Part shown: piece after piece, positions 28,095-36,793 of the stretch
Position numbering within the stretch: position 1 is the first letter of the stretch
Layout of the letters: each line of letters starts with the position of its first letter
DNA from: Methanospirillum hungatei
GTDB taxonomy: Archaea > Halobacteriota > Methanomicrobia > Methanomicrobiales > Methanospirillaceae
Reading direction: 5' to 3'
DNA: 64,000 bases
Assembly (NCBI RefSeq): GCF_019263745.1
Contig: NZ_CP077107.1
Span: forward strand, 1,054,001-1,118,000
Notes under the pieces: generated by a model
Told to the model about the DNA's origin: nothing
Seen by the model: only the letters and a program-made list of their open reading frames with translations
Databases searched by the model: none
Position numbers and translations under genes: made by a program

Positions 28095-28940
28095 TTATTT
28101 AAGGAAACTATGAGAGTCCGCCGTTCTTTTCAGCCGGTTCATGAATAGTTCTATGACCAGATCATATTCTCCTAATCCTTTGGTTTCAACCGTCACCGTA
28201 CAGCCAATAGACTCTAACTGTTTCTGCCATGACTGATTATTTGCATCGCCGGAAAGTTCTATCCATGCATGAATTCCGGGAACAATGGTGAGAGGTACCA
28301 GTTTTACTTTCTTTGCCCCGATATGAGAAAGGCGTGTTTTCACCTTTTCAAAGTCCGGATATCCATTCACTGTTCCGATGATGATCTGACCACTATGTGA
28401 GATGTCGTCCAAAATCATCTGTAATTGGCAGAGTGCAGGTTCGGCTCCCCCTTCTGCTGTAGGGGATACCAGGACAACTGCCTCATCTTTTTCTTTCGGA
28501 GAATAGATTGACTCGATTGCTTTCGCAGTGTCTGCATAATCTTCGGGGTTCATAAGGAGTGAGGAACTGATGAGGATACCATCAAAGCCGACTGCTCCAT
28601 GTGCCCCGGCTAGTTCATTGAGGGCAGTGATAATTGGATATAATTCATGGTACCGTGCCCCTGATGTTATAAATAACGGCTGCACAACAACCTGTGAATG
28701 CCCTTTATCAAGAAGGGACGTAATTGCTGCCAGAGGTCCCTGGATATATTCATTCTGTTCCCGCAGGACTAATCTGACCGGTTCGGATGTGAATGAATAC
28801 GCAACCTCTGCTTTTGGGTACGATGTCTGAATTCGCTTAACACAGGAGTCAATTACTGCTCTTCCTTCTGCCTGGGTTGTTCCGATGGAGACCAGTAATA
28901 CTGCTCCATGACTCTCGATTTTTTTGCCATGACCTTTCAT
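28095..28940 (-). CDS. CbiK-like protein lacking the usual chelatase ligands
   Basis: A 281-residue protein alignable along its length to CbiK, the anaerobic sirohydrochlorin cobaltochelatase: LLVSIGTTQAEGR at the N-terminus, SFTSEPVRLVL, SGARYHEL, GTVNGYPDFEKV and the final KGLGEYD. The family motif MGHGTxH, which supplies a metal-ligand His, is replaced by SPTAEGGAEP (residues 159-168), and GTVEG is GTVNG (Asn192). Only the His of PGIHAW (His224) remains. It therefore may bind a tetrapyrrole without classic cobalt insertion, or act in another way. It lies upstream of CbiZ in the same direction with a 138-base gap. The AT-rich region before it holds TATA-like sequence around 28990-29000. Confidence 0.75.
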   Translation of the reverse strand: MKGHGKKIESHGAVLLVSIGTTQAEGRAVIDSCVKRIQTSYPKAEVAYSFTSEPVRLVLREQNEYIQGPLAAITSLLDKGHSQVVVQPLFITSGARYHELYPIITALNELAGAHGAVGFDGILISSSLLMNPEDYADTAKAIESIYSPKEKDEAVVLVSPTAEGGAEPALCQLQMILDDISHSGQIIIGTVNGYPDFEKVKTRLSHIGAKKVKLVPLTIVPGIHAWIELSGDANNQSWQKQLESIGCTVTVETKGLGEYDLVIELFMNRLKRTADSHSFLK

Positions 28941-29949
28941 AATAATCTACCATTATCTTTATAAGTTAATATTTGTATAATATTTTAAGTTTATAAATAT
29001 ATTTATTCAATTAAATTTATATTATAAATAATATAATAAAATATTCCTAATAGAGATAAAATTGAGTGTGAATGAAACCAAATTGTCCCATAAAGGTAGA
29101 AGAATTACATCTTTAAAAATTAGTATCAAAAAGTTGATTATATAAATTTATGTTTTTATCAATCCGACATACATTTCTCCTCTCATTCAATCTCCACAAT
29201 ATCCATTAATTATTTGATAAAGGAAAGATTTTAAGGGAAATAAATTCATATTTCGGTGAAATATCAATACTAATTTATTCATTCCCATTCCGCATTAGTC
29301 ATACCCCCATGATAAAATCTCTTCATAGCCACATCACAGGGGTCATGGAGTCGGTTCACACCGTTTTATTAAAAAAAACAATTTTTTCTCCAGACGATCT
29401 CTAGCCAGCATTATGATTACACCAATGGTCACTATTGGCGGATTTTATCATAACCAGGTTACACATCATCTCCTTCAACCATTTAAACAGCAGGCGTTTA
29501 TTAAATTGATTTCCGTCGCAATTATCTCATTACAAGCCTAAATTTCACTCCGTTAAATTCATTAAATTCATTCTATGCAATAATATACAATTTAACCTTA
29601 ATTTCTAAAAACAGGCAAGTAAATATCCATATGACTTCACTGTAATTATTCTATTTCTCTTAAGAAACCATACATTCCTTCCAGAAATTGAATACTTTTA
29701 GAATATTTTGGCACGAAATAAGGAAAACTCAACCAGACATAATAAATTCTGAATTTTGGAGAAAGGACATATTGATACGATTAAATCTTATTAATTTTAA
29801 AATATTTAACAATAAGTAAAAATATTTAAATGCTTTTATCATACATATTCACTCACATCAACAGCCTATTAACCCAGTAATACAAAATTTTTGTAGTGAA
29901 TTAAATTTTATTTTAATAGTGAATTTTTTATTTAGTCAGGAGAACAGAA
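28941..29949. other. 1-kb AT-rich non-coding region
   Basis: No convincing ORF on either strand. The left 120 bases are very AT-rich (TTTATAAATATA near 28990) and probably contain the promoter of the leftward CbiK-like gene. The right 130 bases contain ATATTTAAA near 29822 and probably the promoter of the rightward chemoreceptor gene. The middle part, about 29300-29450, is less AT-rich and contains an inverted-repeat-bounded segment listed separately. I found no tRNA or obvious riboswitch. Confidence 0.6.
29309..29451. repeat. 143-bp segment bounded by 11-bp inverted repeats
   Basis: ATGATAAAATC at 29309-29319 is matched exactly in reverse complement at 29441-29451. Inside lie two small hairpins, CGGT-TCAC-ACCG at 29352-29363 followed by TTTT, and CCAAT-7nt-ATTGG at 29422-29438. 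The segment is less AT-rich than the surrounding DNA. It could be a small non-autonomous element, a structured RNA, or chance in AT-rich sequence. Confidence 0.3.
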
Positions 29950-32412
29950 ATGTCAATATTTCAACTAAATTCTATTCAAAAAAAGATAGCAATATCTTCA
30001 GCATGTTGTATGATCCTTATTGGATTATGCGTAATCATTTTCTCAGGGTTCAGTTTATCAGCGCTTGCCCTTCAATCAGCTGAAGAACTGCTGTTAACCC
30101 ATAGTACTTTGGAATCAACAAAAATACAGGAAAAAATAGGTGAAGGACTCCTGGTTGCCAACCTGCTTTCCACATATTTTTCATTAGATAATCAGAATCA
30201 TCATCTCTCCCGTGATGAAACAATAGAATTCCTAAAACAAATAATCATTACAAATCCTGAATATTTTGGATTTTTGATAGCCTTTGAACCAGATTCATTT
30301 GATGGAAAAGATACACTCCATATTCATGATGTGACCAGTGACGGGACCGGTAGGTTTCTTGCCGATGTAATGAGAGAAAACGGGAATTGGGTCATTGAAT
30401 CATATTCAGACATTGAAAACGAAATATTCTATCGTATTCCGAAAACTACACACAAACCTTTTGTTTCTGCCCCATATTTGGATGTTAATACCATGATTGT
30501 TTCTGTTTCAGTCCCAATTATTACAGAAAACGGAATTGCGGGCGTTGTCGGAACAGAAATACCATTGACGTCTCTACAAAAGGATGCAGATAGTTTCCAT
30601 TCTTTTGAAGATAAGGGAAAGATGACAATTTTTGATTCAGAAGGTATGATACTCGCTGCAACAGGTAATTCTGAATTAATTGGCACGGTTACTCAGGATA
30701 AACAAATTATTGCAGCTCTCTCATCAGTGAATCAGGGGGGAAAAATAATCATCAGATCAGAAGGAAATTTTTTACTTTTGTCACCTTTTTTAATAAATGG
30801 ATCAGATAAACCCTGGATAATTGCTTTATCGGTCCCTGAATCTGTTATCATGAATGAAGAATTGAGAAATATTCTATCAATTGGTATCATTGTGAGCGTT
30901 CTAACAATACTTGGGATATTACTTATGTTTTGGATATCAGGGAAGGTTTCACGACCCATTCATGAATTGACCCATATTTCAGAAGAGATAGCAAAAGGGA
31001 ATTTACGAGTCACTATTTCAAATGGAGAAAAGGATGAAACCGGCCGATTAGCTGAATCATTTAGGAAAATGGTTGAATCATTCCAACAAAAAGCTGAAAT
31101 AATACATTGCATGTCGGAAGGAAATTTTCAGAATGACATTCCTTTTGCCTCATATAATGACTACCTTGCTGCATCCCTTACCAGAATGAGAATAAATTTC
31201 ATGCAGCTCCTTGAAAATATCACTCTTCTTGGAAAAAACACTACTGAAGGGAATTTGAAATATCGTTGCCCAGTCGATACTGCCAAGGGAACATTTCAGG
31301 AATGCCTAACTGCCCTAAACAAGGCACTGGACCAGATCCAAAAACCATTAGAGGCAGCGATTTCCCTTTCATCTCAATACTCATCGTGCAATTTCTCAGC
31401 ATCTTTTGATGAGAGGATCGGAGTATCTGGAAATTTTGTTTCATTTAAACAATCACTCAATACTATTGGAATAGAAGTTTCAAAGGCAGTGGCTGAGGTT
31501 ACCAAAGCCATGGACAATTTAAATCTCAAAACGAATGAAACAGAAAAAAATGCTGAATTTGTATTGTCATCAGCTCATACCCTTACAGAATCAGTGTATA
31601 ACATCCAAAAAAATAGTGAGACTAATTTTGATATAATCAGGCAGATTAGAAAAGGAATGGAAGATTTAAATCTTGCAGTAAGTAGCGTTGCATCCCAGAC
31701 AGAAAAACTCAGTACTACATCGATTAAAACGGAGGATATAACAAAAAGAGGTATTACCAGAATTCATGAAACTGCAGGATCTATCCACTTAATTACCAAG
31801 TCTACCGAAGAATTGGGATTGATTATTAGAGATTTAAGAATTAAAATGGATGACATCGGAAAAATCACAGACCTGATTCGTGATGTCTCTGATCAGATCA
31901 ATCTTCTATCTTTAAATGCAGCAATCGAGGCAGCACGTGCTGGAGAAGCAGGCAGGGGTTTTTCAGTGGTAGCAGAAGAAGTCAAATCTCTAGCGAATAA
32001 GACATTTACTTCAGCCGAAGAGATATCAATCCTTATTGGAGGTTTACAGAATCAGTCATTAACCGTCACGGGAGTTATGGAAAAAACAATTAATAATGCT
32101 TTATCCGGACAAAAAAGTATGACGGATACTTTACAGGATTTTGATGAAATATACGATCAGTTATCCCGTTTACACCAGCAAATATCGATAATTGCTGGAG
32201 AATCAGAAGAACAGGCTGCTGCAGTTGAAGAGATTACTGCAAATATTCAGGAATTTGAAGAAACATTAAAAGATACACGATCTGAAGTTGAATTAATATC
32301 AGAACAGACTACTGTTTCATATAAAGCCGGGGAGGAGATATCCAGATCTGTTTCAGAGATGATTGATGGAATCAGGGTGGTTCTGAAAAACCTTTCCCGG
32401 TTTCAGATCTGA
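29950..32412 (+). CDS. Methyl-accepting chemotaxis protein with Cache sensor
   Basis: An 820-residue chemoreceptor. A first membrane helix (about residues 14-36) is followed by a large outer sensor domain of Cache type (residues about 37-300, with FLIAFEPDSFDGKDT and AGVVGTEIPL), a second helix (about 305-330), HAMP (SRPIHELTHISEEIAKGNL) and a long helical linker. The signalling tip reads LLSLNAAIEAARAGEAGRG, the conserved hairpin that contacts CheA and CheW. No CheA or CheW gene is close by. It ends five bases before a REC-PAS histidine kinase, so these two may signal together. Confidence 0.92.
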   Translation: MSIFQLNSIQKKIAISSACCMILIGLCVIIFSGFSLSALALQSAEELLLTHSTLESTKIQEKIGEGLLVANLLSTYFSLDNQNHHLSRDETIEFLKQIIITNPEYFGFLIAFEPDSFDGKDTLHIHDVTSDGTGRFLADVMRENGNWVIESYSDIENEIFYRIPKTTHKPFVSAPYLDVNTMIVSVSVPIITENGIAGVVGTEIPLTSLQKDADSFHSFEDKGKMTIFDSEGMILAATGNSELIGTVTQDKQIIAALSSVNQGGKIIIRSEGNFLLLSPFLINGSDKPWIIALSVPESVIMNEELRNILSIGIIVSVLTILGILLMFWISGKVSRPIHELTHISEEIAKGNLRVTISNGEKDETGRLAESFRKMVESFQQKAEIIHCMSEGNFQNDIPFASYNDYLAASLTRMRINFMQLLENITLLGKNTTEGNLKYRCPVDTAKGTFQECLTALNKALDQIQKPLEAAISLSSQYSSCNFSASFDERIGVSGNFVSFKQSLNTIGIEVSKAVAEVTKAMDNLNLKTNETEKNAEFVLSSAHTLTESVYNIQKNSETNFDIIRQIRKGMEDLNLAVSSVASQTEKLSTTSIKTEDITKRGITRIHETAGSIHLITKSTEELGLIIRDLRIKMDDIGKITDLIRDVSDQINLLSLNAAIEAARAGEAGRGFSVVAEEVKSLANKTFTSAEEISILIGGLQNQSLTVTGVMEKTINNALSGQKSMTDTLQDFDEIYDQLSRLHQQISIIAGESEEQAAAVEEITANIQEFEETLKDTRSEVELISEQTTVSYKAGEEISRSVSEMIDGIRVVLKNLSRFQI

Positions 32413-32417
32413 TCGCC

Positions 32418-34796
32418 ATGTACTCTATCCTGTATGTTGATGATGAACCGATATTCCGGGATCTCATCAGTTTATTTCTTCCGAAATTTGGTGAATTTTC
32501 AATTGACTTGGCTGAAGATCCTGATACCGGTCTGATAATGCATCAGGAAAAGAAATATGATGCGATTATTTCAGATTTTGAAATGCCGGGATCAAATGGC
32601 ATAACCTTCTTGATTAATATTCGATCTACAGGAGATAAGACACCATTTATCCTTTTTACCGGCAAGAGCAGGGAAGAGATGGCAGTTGAAGCCCTCAACT
32701 GGGGTGCAGATCATTATCTTCATAAAAGTGGATGTACAGATCAATTTCGTGAACTTGCCCATGTAACGGTTCGTGCGATCCAACGCCATCAATCCATTGA
32801 AGAGGTTAAACGATCTAGACAGGAGATGAAAGATATTATCAGCCATCTTCCGGATCCAACGTTTGCTATCAATTCAAACGGTACGGTAATCGCCTGGAAT
32901 GAAGCAATGGTTGAATTAACTGGTGTAAATGCAGAATCCATGCTGGGTACAGGGGATTATACATACTCAATCCCTTTTTTTGGAAAGAAAAGACCACTCT
33001 TATTAGATTACCTTCTCACTCATGACCTTCCGGAACCTGAAAAATACCAGAAAATTGTGCGAAATCATACAGGTATAACCGGTACCTGCTCTATTCAGAT
33101 GGATGGAATAGAGAGAATATTCTGGATTAAAGCTACTGTCCTTCGGGATTCTGAAGGGAGTATTACCGGAGCGATAGAATCTCTCCGGGATACTACTGAG
33201 CGGGTTCGGCTTCTCCGGTCAATGCGGGATTCAAGAAAAAATTTAGAGAATATTATCAATCATCTTCCAGATGCAGCGTTTGTAATTAATCATACAGGAA
33301 CGGTAATTGCATGGAATAAAGAGATGGAACGAATTACCGGAGTCCCTCAGGGTGCTGCCATTGGAAATCGTGATGGTATTCATGCATTATCTCTCTATGG
33401 TGACAGACAAAAGACACTGGCAGATCATTTGTTATCAGGTTCTCATCCCATTCCAGAGGATTATGAATTCCTAAATTACATCGAGAGTAGTATAACCGGA
33501 TTATCAGACGGACGTTTTCTCAACAAGGAATCAGATTCATACCTGAAAACTGCTTCAGTCCTTCATACAACAACCGGAGAACTTTTTGGTGTTATAGAAA
33601 CGATTCGCGATGTAACGAAATTGAGAACTATGGAAAAGGAACTTCAAAGACAGCAGGAAGCCCTTACACAGTCATATGAAGAACTTGAACTTGCCCAGGA
33701 AGAACTACGGGAGAGTTACCAGACTCTTGCCGAATGGCAACGGGCACTTGAGGAGAGTGAACTGAAATATCGCACTCTTGTTGAAAACAGTAATGATGGT
33801 ATTTTCATCATCCAGGATTACCGGATACTCTATATGAATCCGACATGTGCAGAAATGACCGGGTATGGAGAAGGAGATCTCTACCGGATAGATTTATGGG
33901 ACATAATTCTTCCGGATGATAGAAAGTCCATGATCCAGGAGATGGTAACTTCACTCAAAGAGAAAAAACAAACTTTCAGACATACAGCAAGGGTATTATC
34001 ACGTACAGGAGATATAAAAACAATAGAATTTGCTTTTGGAATTGTGGAATACAAGGGGAAAGAAGCCCTGCTGGGAAGAGGAAGGAACATTTCTGAAAAA
34101 ATCAGAATTGAACAGGCACTCGAAAGGGCAAATAAAAAACTCCATCTCATGTCTGGTATAACACGCCATGACATTAAAAATCACCTGACATCACTGCTGG
34201 GTGCACTCTCTCTTGCTGGAGAATCAGATCTGAATGCAGAAACCCAGCATCTTATTAATCTAGCCTTGAATGCAGCAAAATTCATTGATCGCGACATCTC
34301 ATTCACTTCAACATACCAGAATATTGGTTCCACTGCTCCGGAGTGGATGTCTGTTCAAAAAGAGTTTTTAGCACTGTCATCACTTATACAATCACAAGGG
34401 ATCACATTTTTTTCGACAATACCAGAATCTATCGAGATCTATGTAGATTCATTGTTTCCAAAAGTCTGCTATAATCTAATAGAGAATGCGATCCGCCATG
34501 GAGATATCTCACAGATCACGCTCTCTTCGGAAGAAAAAAACGGTTCATTATTCATTTATGTGAGCGATGACGGTACCGGCATTCCGGAAGAGGAGAAATC
34601 TAAGATTTTCCTCAGGAGTCATGGAAAAAATACCGGAATGGGATTATTTCTTACCCGCGACATTCTCGACATTACGGGTATTTCCATATATGAGATTGGG
34701 AAGGAGGGGTGTGGAGCCATGTTTCAACTCAGTATTCCACCCGGGGGATTCCGATATGTAGAGGAGATTCTTGCCATGACTGATGGAAAAAACTGA
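32418..34796 (+). CDS. REC-PAS-PAS-PAS histidine kinase
   Basis: A 792-residue cytoplasmic signalling protein with no membrane segment. Residues 1-120 are a receiver domain (acidic pair D8/D9, phospho-acceptor D53 in ISDFEMPG, Lys in FTGKS). Three PAS domains follow (from about 137, 270 and 445), with a coiled coil at about 400-445. The kinase core has the histidine in RHDIKNHL near residue 583, N-box ENAIRHGD and ATP-lid DDGTGIP. This arrangement is frequent in Methanomicrobiales. The tight spacing to the chemoreceptor suggests cotranscription. No partner output protein is visible. Confidence 0.9.
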   Translation: MYSILYVDDEPIFRDLISLFLPKFGEFSIDLAEDPDTGLIMHQEKKYDAIISDFEMPGSNGITFLINIRSTGDKTPFILFTGKSREEMAVEALNWGADHYLHKSGCTDQFRELAHVTVRAIQRHQSIEEVKRSRQEMKDIISHLPDPTFAINSNGTVIAWNEAMVELTGVNAESMLGTGDYTYSIPFFGKKRPLLLDYLLTHDLPEPEKYQKIVRNHTGITGTCSIQMDGIERIFWIKATVLRDSEGSITGAIESLRDTTERVRLLRSMRDSRKNLENIINHLPDAAFVINHTGTVIAWNKEMERITGVPQGAAIGNRDGIHALSLYGDRQKTLADHLLSGSHPIPEDYEFLNYIESSITGLSDGRFLNKESDSYLKTASVLHTTTGELFGVIETIRDVTKLRTMEKELQRQQEALTQSYEELELAQEELRESYQTLAEWQRALEESELKYRTLVENSNDGIFIIQDYRILYMNPTCAEMTGYGEGDLYRIDLWDIILPDDRKSMIQEMVTSLKEKKQTFRHTARVLSRTGDIKTIEFAFGIVEYKGKEALLGRGRNISEKIRIEQALERANKKLHLMSGITRHDIKNHLTSLLGALSLAGESDLNAETQHLINLALNAAKFIDRDISFTSTYQNIGSTAPEWMSVQKEFLALSSLIQSQGITFFSTIPESIEIYVDSLFPKVCYNLIENAIRHGDISQITLSSEEKNGSLFIYVSDDGTGIPEEEKSKIFLRSHGKNTGMGLFLTRDILDITGISIYEIGKEGCGAMFQLSIPPGGFRYVEEILAMTDGKN

Positions 34797-34810
34797 ACGA
34801 TTATCAAAAC

Positions 34811-35785
34811 ATGAAAGAAATTATTAATATTTCAGGCTATTCCATAGATTTGGAACGGTATAACAACTCCTGGGAAGATGTCAGGAGTTTTGTTCATAAA
34901 ATGGAATGTTCGGGGGTTGAACTCCTGATGGGGGGTGAATATGACGAAACGATTCCCCGGGATCTTATTTCATCAGTTCACCTCCCCGGCTGGCTTGGAT
35001 GGATACGACTTTGGCGGGAACCTGAAACAGTACCTGCTGCATGTGATCCATTCAAACAGGCATATTATTATGGAGCAGCAACACCTGAGGCTCTCGTCCG
35101 GACATTTTGTGATAATCTGGATAAAGCAGCAAACCTTGGTGCAGCATACGCCGTCTTTCATATCACCCACATTGAACTGGACGAATTTTTTACCCGGAAT
35201 CACCGGTATTCCCACCATGAAGTTCTCTCCTCTGCGGCCTCATTTCTGAATACTGTCTGTATGAATTATCCCGGTGGAGAGCCACCGGTGACCATCGGGT
35301 TTGAAAACCTTTGGTGGCCGGGTCTGACATTCTTATCACAGGATGAAGTGGATTTTTTTACAGAACAACTCGAATTTGATAACTGGATCTTTGTCCTTGA
35401 TACCGGACATATGATGAATGCAGGAGATATCAGGACAGAAAAGGGTGGAATTATGTATGTCATATCTGCACTGGACGGGTTATCGGAGAGCACCATAAAA
35501 CGGATGAAGGCAATACACTTCCAATGCAGTACATCCGGAGTATATCAAAGAGAAAACTTTTTCAGGAAACCTCCATCCGGTTTTTCAAGTCTCTCATATG
35601 GGGATCAAATTTCTCTGCTCATGCCTATGGTTTCAAAACTTGATGAACACCGGCCCTTCTCAGATCCATGGTGTAAAAAAATAATCGAAGTAATAAAACC
35701 AGATTACCTGGTTCATGAATTTACGAGTAAATCAAAAGAAGAATTTGTAGGAAAGATCAAAACACAGAAGAACACTTTAAGTTAG
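34811..35785 (+). CDS. TIM-barrel protein of xylose isomerase/AP endonuclease-2 type
   Basis: A 324-residue protein with the fold pattern of sugar phosphate isomerases/epimerases: GVELLMGG, AVFHITHIELDEF, TIGFENLWWPG, FVLDTGHMMNAGD and KAIHFQCS. The Glu, Asp/His and His in these strands are where the family binds its divalent metal. Substrate unknown. In related methanogen genomes I believe similar genes neighbour BtuFCD-type transporters, but I cannot check this. It begins 14 bases after the kinase gene and converges with the following binding-protein gene, with only six bases between the two stops. Confidence 0.75.
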   Translation: MKEIINISGYSIDLERYNNSWEDVRSFVHKMECSGVELLMGGEYDETIPRDLISSVHLPGWLGWIRLWREPETVPAACDPFKQAYYYGAATPEALVRTFCDNLDKAANLGAAYAVFHITHIELDEFFTRNHRYSHHEVLSSAASFLNTVCMNYPGGEPPVTIGFENLWWPGLTFLSQDEVDFFTEQLEFDNWIFVLDTGHMMNAGDIRTEKGGIMYVISALDGLSESTIKRMKAIHFQCSTSGVYQRENFFRKPPSGFSSLSYGDQISLLMPMVSKLDEHRPFSDPWCKKIIEVIKPDYLVHEFTSKSKEEFVGKIKTQKNTLS

Positions 35786-35791
35786 AGGAAA

Positions 35792-36757
35792 TTATAACCC
35801 TCTGATCTTTGGAGCAATTTCTTCTAACAGATCCCACAGACGTGGCCCGGCCCGGTCTGCAACACTGCTCTCAACAGTTATGATATTATCTGATGTTATG
35901 GCAGATAGCCCAGACAACCGGGGTTCAGTTTTAAAATACTCAATTATCTCGGAAGAGTTGCCTCCCATACCGCTCCCGGAATTAATCATGAGAATATCCG
36001 GGTTTTTATTGATAAATTCCTCAATATTTGCAATCGCATGTGACTGTTTATCTGAAAATGCGTTGACTCCTCCAGCAATCTGAATGAGTTCGTCCTGGAA
36101 TGTATCTTTTCCACTCACATAAATGGGATCATACCAGATAACGTGCGCAACAACCGGCTTATCTGAAAGAGATGCTCCTGCTTCCCGAACCTTTTCTTCA
36201 CGTTCCTTTAATGAGGATACGATTTTTAAAGCCTTATCCGAAGTCCCTGTAATAAATCCAAGGTTTTCAAAATTCCTATATATTCCATCGAGGTTTTCTG
36301 CATCAGCATAATACACCGGAATGCCAAGTTCCTTTACCCGATCAATCGTTTCCTGGTTATTGCCTGATGATGACACGACTAGATCCGGTTCTAGAGCTAT
36401 AACTTTCTCAATACTGACGGTTGAAAACCCTCCGATTTTACTTTTTTCAAGAGCTTGCTGTGGATAATCACAATAATCGGTAACTCCCACGATCCGATCA
36501 TCAAGACCCAGAGCAAACAAAACTTCGGTATTGGATGGGGCAAGAGAGACAATTCGTTCTGGTGGGGATTGTATGATAACCGCCTGTTGTTGATCATCCT
36601 GGATATTCCGCGGCCATGGCGTAGAAGGATCATTCTGTAGTTCACCATATACGGGAATGATACAGAAGGAGAGGATAATTACAAGAGAAATCATCCACGG
36701 CAATGTTTTTCGTTTATTTTTTTCCTCGTTGTTAGAGAGGACCCACTGGTTCATCAT
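35792..36757 (-). CDS. BtuF-like substrate-binding protein
   Basis: A 321-residue exported binding protein: hydrophobic signal segment at about residues 20-38 (MISLVIILSFCIIPVYG), then the class III binding fold beginning RIVSLAPSNTEVLFALGLDD and VGVTDYCDYP, as in cobalamin and siderophore-binding proteins. The second lobe begins near KPVVAHVIWYDP and ends DRAGPRLWDLLEEI. It is transcribed away from its permease and ATPase, with which it shares a gap of only 36 bases containing a perfect palindrome. The ligand is not known. Confidence 0.88.
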   Translation of the reverse strand: MMNQWVLSNNEEKNKRKTLPWMISLVIILSFCIIPVYGELQNDPSTPWPRNIQDDQQQAVIIQSPPERIVSLAPSNTEVLFALGLDDRIVGVTDYCDYPQQALEKSKIGGFSTVSIEKVIALEPDLVVSSSGNNQETIDRVKELGIPVYYADAENLDGIYRNFENLGFITGTSDKALKIVSSLKEREEKVREAGASLSDKPVVAHVIWYDPIYVSGKDTFQDELIQIAGGVNAFSDKQSHAIANIEEFINKNPDILMINSGSGMGGNSSEIIEYFKTEPRLSGLSAITSDNIITVESSVADRAGPRLWDLLEEIAPKIRGL

Positions 36758-36760
36758 AAC

Positions 36761-36772
36761 ATAAGTACTTAT
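36761..36772. promoter_or_regulatory. 12-bp palindrome in divergent promoter gap
   Basis: ATAAGTACTTAT is a perfect palindrome centred in the 36-base gap (36758-36793) between the leftward binding-protein gene and the rightward permease gene. The gap is too short for two separate promoters with leaders, so the transcripts probably start at or near the start codons. A single bound regulator could control both sides. Confidence 0.45.
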
Positions 36773-36793
36773 CTTTCGTTAGGTAAAAATTAT

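Noticed and set aside
10924-28940. True nitrogenase (N2-fixing) operon
   Set aside because: The nitrogenase-like chains lack the size and partner genes (nifB, nifE, nifN, a separate nifH and nifI) and sit with chelatase and corrinoid genes.
29309-29451. Cobalamin or other riboswitch
   Set aside because: I could find no conserved B12-box or other known aptamer sequence; only simple inverted repeats are visible.
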